From NCBI GenBank assembly GCA_012295275.1, contig CM022677.1, positions 3,258,895 through 3,285,241 of the forward strand: 26,347 nucleotides of DNA, in the 5' to 3' direction. A model generated the notes under the pieces. The model had not been told where the DNA came from. It made no database searches and saw only the letters and a program-made list of their open reading frames with translations. Both the position numbers and the translations under genes were made by a program. Of the stretch, positions 19,266 to 26,347 are shown in pieces; position 1 is the stretch's first letter; each line of letters begins with the position of its first letter. This stretch comes from Chrysomallon squamiferum (Eukaryota; Mollusca; Gastropoda; Neomphalida; Peltospiridae).

Positions 19266-20571
19266 ACCGACTAGACACGGTATACAACAAGGCACTAAGA
19301 ATTGTTGCCAGGGTCTTCCCAGGCACACCGACGGACAGTCTGTTTGTGGAACTGAACATGCTACCGCTGCGAACCCGACGCAGCACACAGTGTCTCAAAC
19401 ACTGGTTCAAAATCAAAAATCTAATCCCCACCCATCCTATAAACACAATAATCCCAAACAACCTACCCTACATCAACGACAGAGAAGCATCACTTAACAT
19501 CACACACAGGACAGCAAACAGACTAAACCTACTGGACCTAGAACTCGAAAACAACCCTCCACCCTTAGAACCCCCATGGACAATAAAACAACTAGACATA
19601 CCTCTAACGCTTAGACAGGAAGTATCGAAGACGGAACACGACCCATTTAAAAACGTAATTTTTAGAGCAGCATTAAGCGACCACTACTCGGACTTCATAC
19701 AGGTCTATACAGACGGCTCCAAAGACCCTCTCACGGGAAGAACCGGCATGGCCTTTCATGTCAGGCCGGAACTACCCGACCCACCCTTCAACTACAGAAG
19801 TAGACTGCCTACCAATCTATTCATCTTTACTACGGAACTAATAGCTATTCTCTCAGCACTTAAATGGGTACTAACTCGCAAACACGAAAAAAAAAATACC
19901 TCATACTGACTGACTCCCTCAGCTCATTGCAAGCTCTGCACAAACTCAAATTCAGCAGCTCCCAGTACATTAGAGAGATTATCGAACTCACAAACTGTAT
20001 CAACTACAGAGGACACAAGGTCACCTTCGAGTGGGTACCCGCTCACGTGGGTGTTACTGGAAACGAGCTGGCAGACAAAAACGCAAAACACTCGCTAGAA
20101 GACGACACGATCGACTTTGACTCTAAATACAACGTTAACGAAATCATGACCATAGCGCACAATAAGCTAATAGAATCGTGGCAACAAGACTGGGACAACA
20201 AAACTAGACTATGGCATTACATAATTAAACCGAAAGTAAACTCGCCCAGCCCACTCTCAGACAACAACAAAACAACTCAAACTTTAACCCGTCTCAGAGT
20301 GGGAGTGACCTTCGGACTAAACGACAGCAGACACAGACTCGACAACACTGTGAGTAACAAGTGCGGCACATGCCATAAACTGGACAATGTCAGACACTAT
20401 CTGTTCTATTGCACGAAGTACGACAAGGACAGACGCAAACTAAACACAGCTTTAACAAACATCAAAGTCAGATTTACTCCAGTTGACATTTTCAACTCTC
20501 CCAAACACTTAAAAAAACAAGTAGACAACCTCATAATGCGATACGTGGAAGCAACAAAAATCAAAATATAA
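19247..20571 (+). pseudogene. LINE copy 2 ORF2, connection, RNase H and CCHC motif
   Basis: After the shared frameshift the reading continues as SEYQLNRLDTVYNKALRI. RNase H begins with VYTDGSKDP (catalytic Asp) and TTELIAILSALKW (catalytic Glu). A slip and small deletion in an A-run near 19885-19897 then shifts the frame. The rest (YLILTDSLSSLQAL, then EWVPAHVGVTGNELADKNAK) supplies the remaining aspartates. The C-terminal C-x2-C-x7-H-x4-C motif (CGTC ... H ... C) is intact and the stop at 20569-20571 is the natural one. The 92-bp unit that is tripled in copy 1 is single here. Confidence 0.88.
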
Positions 20572-20639
20572 ACACAGAGACAATTTCATAAAATACTACA
20601 TAAAATAAACATATCCCTATCTAACCCCAGAACCAACTG

Positions 20640-21130
20640 GTAACGCCCTTCGACAGATTTGCGGCCAAACAACAAAAACATAACCTCCCTTTCGACAGAT
20701 TTGCGGCCAAACAACAACAAAAAAAACATACAACAACGCGACGCTAACAACAACAAAACATACAACAACGCGACGCTAACAACAAAAACATACAACAACG
20801 CGACGCTAACAACAACAAAACATACAACAACAAAACGACGCTAACAACAACAAAAAACATACAACAACGCGACGCTAACAACAACAAAAACATACAACAA
20901 CGCGACGCTAACAACAACAAAACATACAACAACGCGAAACGTAACAACAACAAAACATACAACAACGCCGCTAACACAAAAACAAAAACGCGACGCTAAC
21001 AACAACAAAACATACAACAACGCGACGCTACAACAACAAAACATACAACAACGCGACGCTAACAACAACAAAAACATAACAACAACGCGACGCAACAAAA
21101 ACAACAACGCGACGCTAAAACAACAAAAAC
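20640..21130. repeat. LINE copy 2 3' minisatellite (degenerate 33-bp-type array)
   Basis: It starts with a doubled leader (TTCGACAGATTTGCGGCCAA at about 20649 and 20692) and then about fifteen irregular units around ACAACAACGCGACGCTAACA, with unit lengths varying because of gains and losses in the CAA/A runs. Copy 1 keeps a regular 33-bp period; here the period wanders. It ends at the conserved GTGCCCGACACGATGACAC. Confidence 0.9.
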
Positions 21131-21212
21131 GTGCCCGACACGATGACACTACGAGTTTTTTTTTTTTTTTTTCTCCTTCTTCAACTCTCTCTCGTTATAT
21201 AATAGTAAAAAC

Positions 21213-21268
21213 TAAGTAAATAAATAAATAAATAAACAAATAAATAAATAAATATAAATAAATAAAAC
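21213..21268 (+). repeat. AAAT tail of LINE copy 2
   Basis: AAGTAAATAAATAAATAAAT and further AAAT/AAAC units occupy the same position as 4632-4678 in copy 1, after a poly-T run. It is the likely 3' end of the element. Confidence 0.6.
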
Positions 21269-21742
21269 CCCTCAAACAATGCCCAATGCATATATATATA
21301 TATATATATGTATGTGTATGTGTATGTATGTATGTATGTATATAGGTATATATATATCTATATATGAGTATATGTATGTATGTGTATGGGTGTGTATATA
21401 TGTATATCTCTACTGCACCCTTTTGGATCTTATTAACTAAAAACCACTCAAAGGTTTATTCCAAATTGCCCACTTCAAATGCACCTTCACCGTCCCCGTC
21501 CCCTTCCCCATCCCTTTCCCCTCCCCCTTCCCCTTTTCCCCCATTCCCCCCTTCCCTTTCCCTTCCCCTTCCCCTTCCACCTTCACTTTCCTTCCCCTTT
21601 CCACTCCTGTCCCGGAACCCATCCCTGGCGATCCCAGAGATCGGATCCGTGATAGGCGTGCCTGAACCTTGAATTGGACGTGGGCACGTAAAAAGAGTTT
21701 CCATTCCATTCCATTCTTTGATCAGTGCCCTTCTTGAGAGTC
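21269..21742. repeat. Flank shared with 4679-5092: TA/TATG microsatellite and CCCCTT tract
   Basis: CCCCTCAAACAATGCCCAAT, then (TA)n/(TATG)n at 21290-21400, CTACTGCACCCTTTTGGATC, and an expanded C/T tract at about 21481-21605. TCCCGGAACCCATCCCTGGC follows, then TTTGATCAGTGCCCTTCTTG. Same order as after LINE copy 1. No gene; the Pro/Ser-rich and Gly/Glu-rich frames come from the C/T tract. Confidence 0.82.
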
Positions 21743-22189
21743 TTTGTCTGCACAAGACAAAGGAAAACGCAGACAATGGTAATTATGGTTTAATGTTTTG
21801 TATATGTAACATACATCTTGAATGATTGAAGATAGCTAAATCTATTACTGTTGAATTTTTCATAGTGTTATTCTTTTTTTTTAAATTAGCATAGACTAAT
21901 AATACTGACAGCAAGAAAACATTATCGTATAAAAATATAGTTATTGATACACCAATTTCTGTTTTCGTTTAATGCAAAGTCTCACAAAAGACTGAGGACC
22001 CACAATATGCCGTTTTCGAAACGTACAGTACATAAAAATTATATATTTATTTGCAATCCTATTGATAATATATTATACAGAAATGTTTCTATATATTTTA
22101 TCCCAAAACTGACATTATTTATAAATACTCTTGTAAAGTAGAGTCATACAATTTTTTCTTTTAAATTTCATTTTCTTGTATTTTTGTTT

Positions 22190-22192
22190 GTT

Positions 22193-22227
<35 letters not shown>

Positions 22228-22266
22228 TTTTATTTTTATTTATTTATTTATTTATTTATTTTTATT
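22190..22266. repeat. TTTA microsatellite before the second exon 2
   Basis: About 75 bp of (TTTA)n and (TTTTTA)n ending 12 bp before the exon acceptor. It corresponds to 11804-11861 but with a different motif balance. Confidence 0.88.
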
Positions 22267-22278
22267 GCACATATTAAG

Positions 22279-22403
22279 ATGGGGAGAAGTGATCCCACTT
22301 CATTTGATACCAGATCTGGAAAACACAAAAGTTGTAATTCTCTCGCAGCCCAGCAGACGATATACACATGATGTTGCCATGATACCAGAACTTCTCCATT
22401 TAG
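22279..22403 (+). CDS. LigB/MEMO-like gene, second copy of exon 2
   Basis: 125 bases between the acceptor ATTAAG (22273-22278) and the donor GTATTT (22404). It is identical in length and phase to 11875-11999, encoding WGEVIPLHLIPDLENTKVVI, then LSQPSRRYTHDVAMIPELLH and LG. Three substitutions separate the two copies, and the only amino acid change is Gln here for Lys. Gln before PSRRY is the residue I expect in this family, so this copy looks the more ancestral. The length is not a multiple of three, so including both exons in one mRNA would break the frame. It may be an alternative exon of gene B or part of a collapsed extra gene copy. Confidence 0.75.
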
Positions 22404-23647
22404 GTATTTCACTGTTTGTCTGTATGTGTGTAAAAATTACATACGATTTGTAAACATTAGTTTATTGGTTATGTAAAATGCCCTCGTCGCAGATTTGAGC
22501 TTCCTTTTTTTTTTTTTTTTTTTTGACTTTATCAATATTTTGTAACAACTTTTGGACACCAAATGGATTATCGAAACGAGTTAAATCGAACAAACAAACA
22601 ACAACAAAGATAATACATAATAATAAGGAACAAATTAAAAAAAAAAAAATCTGGAATGACATCATTTTACAGGAAGATATTATTAAAATTTATTTCCTTG
22701 AAGAGAGAAAGTAGATGGTTATTAATAATAAAAATTATTTATGTGCTGGCATGTCTGTGTAGAATGTCATCAAATCCTGCGTAGTTTAAAAAAAGAAAGA
22801 AAACAATTGTCAAAATTAAACGAAACAGTATCTGGGTGTTTTTTCCCACTCTGTTTGCAGTCTTATTAGTAACTGTATATACTAACAGTTAGTTATTTAC
22901 TACCAAATTTCTGTCATAATGTTGATATAGTGTCACGGAATTCAGATTGCTTAACTTTAATTGTTACTTCAAATCACATCCGCTCTTTTATTTTAAGCTA
23001 TGGAATTGAAATTGCTTAACTTTAATTATTACTACAATCACATCGCTCTTTTTATTGTTTCCGCAAATTTTTCAACTCCATGGCGTTGTTATTAAAAAAG
23101 GCTGACTTTTAGTAATTAAGGAGAGAAGTAAGCGAAGGAAACGGTGAAGACGAGAATTCAGTCAGGCGGGGAAACCAAATGTTTTCGAATGACATTTTCT
23201 TTACGGACGAGTATGGTAAGCAATTGTCTATTCTTATTTTGATAGGGTGTAATGTGCAATTAACCTGTGTCAGTAACATTTATTGTACCCAAAAATTTAA
23301 GGTTTTAATCTGTCCTCCGTGCAGATTCTTATTTTGTCTTGGTTCCCTTTATAACCTTACTCGTATCATTAATCAAAATGATTTAAACGTATGTTTTATA
23401 ATGTATTATTATCAAGTCACCTGTATATCATAATTAAATAATTAATGTAAACCGTATCTTGTATAGTGGATAGGTAGACTTACTGATTTATATAGTTTGC
23501 TGTCATTTTAGCGTTTATATTCCTTGTTAGGTGGCCATTAAAGCACCTTGTTACCCTACACTGAGCCTTAATAAAACATCCAAGGAGTTTAAAGGTGTGA
23601 GCCACGTGACAGTCGTCTCTTTATAACACTCCACAGTGAACCATCAT

Positions 23648-23847
23648 NNNNNNNNNNNNNNNNNNNNNNNNNNNNNNNNNNNNNNNNNNNNNNNNNNNNN
23701 NNNNNNNNNNNNNNNNNNNNNNNNNNNNNNNNNNNNNNNNNNNNNNNNNNNNNNNNNNNNNNNNNNNNNNNNNNNNNNNNNNNNNNNNNNNNNNNNNNNN
23801 NNNNNNNNNNNNNNNNNNNNNNNNNNNNNNNNNNNNNNNNNNNNNNN
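23648..23847. other. Assembly gap, 200 N
   Basis: Exactly 200 N, so the true length is unknown. The left side is block 3. The right side is not the continuation seen in blocks 1 and 2, so material is missing or misjoined here. Exons 3 and 4 of gene B could lie in the missing part. Confidence 0.99.
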
Positions 23848-23980
23848 AAATAATCATCACAATACCGTCTATTATGGTGAACTTTTGCCTTTTTGTGCTG
23901 GATTTTGTGGGCTTCATTGTATGTTCTGTTTCAACCTCACACCCGTCACTAACATCCTTCCTTTTAACAAATTTATCCAT
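23848..23980 (-). pseudogene. N-terminal fragment of a hAT transposase
   Basis: The ATG is at 23980-23978 on the minus strand and the frame is open to the gap (44 codons). It begins MDKFVKRKDVSDGCE and then has a Lys/Thr/Ser-rich stretch ending in RQKFT. An MDKF-[VL]-x-R-K start followed by a basic, low-complexity stretch before the BED finger is usual for SCAND3/ZBED5-type transposases. Whether the remainder is intact is unknown because of the gap. Confidence 0.5.
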
Positions 23981-24586
23981 TGTGAAGGGGTATTCATAAG
24001 CAATTAACACGCGCGTACTCTAACCAACAACAGTAAACAACAGGCAGCATTAAACTAGTTATGATTAGTCACAAGCTAATTTAGTTTAAATTCATCTGTA
24101 ATTTAGAGGTCAAAATTGAGTGTGCAGTACGATTGAGTTCGATGTAAGTAAATAGTAAACACTGTTAACTGAACAGATTTGCCGTGACGACAGATTTGCA
24201 TTTGCAAAGTCTGTTCTAACTAGCATAATTTCTTAACTAAATACACCTAGTTATCTACATCTCTTTACTAGTAAGTGTTTAAGAATGACAATAATTTAAA
24301 ACACAGCGAAGTTAATTCGGCAATCGGCATTACGCACGCGCACACACAACCTATCACACTGACGTCTCATGGGCAACTGATCGACCTTGAGCGAAAGGTG
24401 CAAAGGTTGATCGGTGGACTTTGAATGTGTGCATATTCACTGGAGAAAGGAAGTTCCTTCCTCCAAGGCATATTAGTAGAACATGAAACGGAGATTTATG
24501 CACATTGTCCGTGTTTTCAGGTGTTCGTCACAAAGTTTCACGACACACCTGAGGGAGCCTCGCGACACGGCAGTTGAGAATCACTG
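23981..24586. other. 5' untranslated region of the second hAT; no other gene
   Basis: No frame of interest. It contains ACGCACGCGCACACACA at about 24330-24346 and an octamer-like pair, GATTTGCATTTGCAAA, at about 24192-24207. Confidence 0.4.
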
Positions 24587-24669
24587 CCGTAGACGATCGC
24601 TTTAACGAACCGAGGTCTATTTATCTTTGTTGTTCTTATTGCGTGCGCTAAATAACGGTGACGATGGCG

Positions 24670-24670
<1 letters not shown>

Positions 24671-24719
<49 letters not shown>

Positions 24720-25012
24720 TGAAAAAATAGTAAATAAAATAAAATATGTAAAACTTAAAATAAAAATATGACAAAAAAAACCAAATAAGATAAAAACATG
24801 AGGAAAAAATAAAAAGAAAGAAAAAGAATTAAAAAAAAAAAAAAAAAAAAAAAAAATAATAAAAGAAAAGAAAAGAAAAAGAAAGAAATAAAAAAGAAAA
24901 ATAAAGCGCTGGCAGTATTCGATCTTGTTGTTCTTCTTCTACTCAAAGAAAGAAAGAAAGAAAGAAAGCGCCATGCGTGTGTGTGTCTGTGCATCTACGG
25001 TACTGTACTATA

Positions 25013-25070
<58 letters not shown>

Positions 25071-25391
25071 TATAATGATGATAATAATAATAAATGAAAA
25101 AAAGAATAAATAAAATAAAATCTGTAAAACTTAAAATAGAAACATGACAAAAAAAAAATAAGATAAAAACATGAGGAAAAAAAAAGAAAAAGAAAGAAAA
25201 AGAATTAAAAAATAAAAAAGAAAAAAAAAAAAAAAAAAATAATAAAAGAAAAGAAAAAGAAAGAAATAAAAAAGAAAAATAAAGCGCTGGAAGTATTCGA
25301 TCTTCTTGTTCTTCTTCTACTCAAAGAAAGAAAGAAAGAAAGCGCCATGCGTGTGTGTGTGTGTCTGTGCATCTACGACACTGTACTATAC

Positions 25392-25438
<47 letters not shown>
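24671..25438. repeat. Tandem duplication of a microsatellite-rich segment, period about 377 bp
   Basis: Each unit has (TAA)n, then an A-rich stretch with AACTTAAAATA and ACATGAGGAAAAAA, poly-A and GAAA runs, AAAGCGCTGG with AGTATTCGATCTT, (GAAA)n, GCGCCATGCGTGTGTGTGTC, and CTGTGCATCTACG ahead of the next (TAA)n. AAAGCGCTGG lies at 24903 and 25280. Three (TAA)n tracts bound two units (24671-24714, about 25015-25071, about 25396-25438). Poly-Ile, poly-Tyr and poly-Phe frames here are artefacts of the repeats. Confidence 0.88.
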
Positions 25439-25439
<1 letters not shown>

Positions 25440-25862
25440 TAGTAGTAGTAGTAGTAGTAGCGGTAATGATAATAATAGAAAGGTTTCGTACTTATCCTGT
25501 GTTCACGAGTCATTTTGCACGAAGTTAGCATTATTGCTGTTGTTGCTGTTGTTGTTGGTGGTGGTGGTAGTGGTGGTGCTGCTGTTGTTGTTGTTGTTGT
25601 GAACAGCATTTCGTCTTTCGTGGTAATGGACTGTAAAGTGTCACTGTCAATAATTTTTTTATTTTTTTATTTTTTTATTCTTTTTAGCGAGTACCGAGAC
25701 CCAGTTTTCTAACGTTCATCTCACCGTTGCCATGGGAACCGATCTCAGCTCAGCTCCGTTAGGCTAGACTCGGGTAGGGTCGGGTCTGGTCAGGTCGGGT
25801 CGGTCAGGTCGGGTCGGGTCGACTGCATTCCACTCGGCGGACGAGAGAAAAAGAAAAAAGCC
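25439..25862. repeat. AGT, TTG/GGT and GGGTC simple repeats
   Basis: (AGT)n at about 25439-25460, (TTG)n/(GGT)n/(GCT)n at about 25531-25600, a T-rich tract at 25650-25683, and a pentamer-like GGGTC/GGTCA minisatellite at about 25770-25821. No coding sequence is supported. Confidence 0.8.
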
Positions 25863-26347
25863 ATTTACTTACCATATATACTTGTGTACAAGGCGACCTT
25901 ATGTATAACTCGATGTGTATTTTAAGACCAAAAATTGCGTCATTTTAGGTATTACTTGTGTATAAGTCGACTGTAGATTCCAGGCACCGTCACTATTTTT
26001 AGACCAGTGTGACAGTGCCACGAAGGCCTACATTGTACGCCTACTGTAACATAACTTGCACGAACATACCATAATAACGTAAATGCATGTATTACACGAG
26101 CTATAGACTAAAGTATCATAAATAGTATTTCTTTAATGTAATAGTTCTAACATGGAGACCTAACTTACCGTTATATTTAGCCGTTCTATGATTTACAAAA
26201 TTTGTCGGTAGTGGACATTAATGACGATTGCAATATTATTTCACCAAATTCGTTACAATTAAACAAGTGAGTTTTGTTTATGAAATTAGGACCGATATTT
26301 AGTGCAATTTGGCAGAGAAGTCTGCATTCCTAGATCACTTCAAGACG
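25863..26347. repeat. Unassigned sequence with a repeated CTTGTGTAnAAGnCGAC motif
   Basis: ACCATATATACTTGTGTACA with AGGCGACC (about 25872-25898) is echoed by TTACTTGTGTATAAGTCGAC (25952-25971), with GTATAACTCGA between them. This motif style looks like part of a dispersed repeat, but I cannot assign a family and see no transposase frame. The rest, to the window end, is AT-rich with no recognisable feature. Confidence 0.35.

Larger units (their letters stand above)
13908..21270 (+). mobile_element. LINE copy 2 (I-superfamily-like non-LTR retrotransposon), near full length
   Basis: Order: 5' region with CCAAT motifs (13908-14762), ORF1 (14763-16574), a 127-bp gap, ORF2 (16702-20571), a 33-bp-type tandem array (20719-21120), and an AAAT tail (21213-21268). 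The left limit is placed where block 2 similarity ends; a 5' start anywhere up to about 14700 would also fit. ORF1 with zinc knuckles, plus EEP endonuclease, reverse transcriptase, CCHC and RNase H in ORF2, is the I-superfamily layout; naming a clade such as Nimb needs a phylogeny. Both ORFs have several breaks, so it is not autonomous. Confidence 0.85.
21743..23647. repeat. Segmental block 3 (around the second exon 2), truncated by the gap
   Basis: Begins CTGCACAAGACAAAGGAAAA as in block 1 and runs parallel to block 2 through exon 2 and the following intron, up to CTCCACAGTGAACCATCAT at the start of the N run. Compared with block 2, it lacks the second AATGGATTATCGAAACGAG copy and has unrelated bases there (about 23118-23150). 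No further coding sequence is seen. Confidence 0.83.
23848..24586 (-). mobile_element. 5' part of a second hAT element, minus strand, cut by the gap
   Basis: On the minus strand the sequence from 24586 reads CAGTGATTCTCAACTGCCGT, then GTCGCGAGG and GTGTGTCGTGA. This is the style of terminus of Charlie/ZBED-type hATs (CAGTGrTTCTCAAC followed by TGTCGCG). About 600 bp further in, an ATG opens a frame starting MDKFVKRK, a start typical of this transposase group. CCGTAGAC at 24587-24594 would be the flanking target copy, but its partner is not visible. The rest of the element falls in the gap. Confidence 0.6.

Noticed and set aside
25015-25602. Poly-Ile, poly-Ser and poly-Leu frames
   Set aside because: Products of TAA, AGT and TTG/GGT microsatellites, with no non-repeat domain.

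Overview
The window reads as nuclear DNA of an invertebrate animal: AT-rich, intron-bearing, crowded with microsatellites, and holding non-LTR (LINE) and hAT transposon copies. It also has a 200-base run of N (23648-23847), so it is draft assembly. The mix would suit a mollusc, perhaps a cephalopod, but nothing here fixes the taxon.

Host genes. The only cellular gene family I can support is a secreted-looking protein of the LigB/MEMO-like class III extradiol dioxygenase fold. Its exons are scattered on the + strand. Exons 3 and 4 of an upstream copy (gene A) lie at 7294-7424 and 7743-7981. Exons 1 and 2 of a downstream copy (gene B) lie at 10992-11464 and 11875-11999. A second, nearly identical exon 2 lies at 22279-22403. 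The splice phases fit: exon 1 ends in phase 2, exon 2 starts in phase 2 and ends in phase 1, exon 3 starts in phase 1. I infer a head-to-tail tandem gene pair. Gene A has a frame break in exon 4 and only a 16-base scrap of exon 2 in view, so that copy looks damaged. Exons 3 and 4 of gene B are not seen; the scaffold gap intervenes.

Segmental duplication. Three related intronic blocks surround the exon 2 copies: block 1 (5093-6446), block 2 (about 11485-13907) and block 3 (about 21743-23647). Blocks 1 and 3 are each preceded by the same LINE, its 33-bp tandem array and the same microsatellite flank. The two LINEs share an identical frameshift, so they probably descend from one insertion through duplication rather than from two retrotranspositions.

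Mobile elements. (1) LINE copy 1, 1 to about 4680, 5' end outside the window, multiply broken. (2) LINE copy 2, about 13908 to 21270, with 5' region, ORF1 (zinc knuckles) and ORF2 (endonuclease, reverse transcriptase, CCHC motif, RNase H); it is I-superfamily-like and also broken. (3) A complete but dead hAT element at 8892-10950 with a perfect 8-bp target duplication, 41 bp before the gene B start codon. (4) A probable second hAT on the - strand from 24586 running left into the gap. The right end (24660-25860) is mostly microsatellite, including a tandem duplication with a period near 377 bp. The last 480 bases hold unassigned sequence with a short repeated motif.
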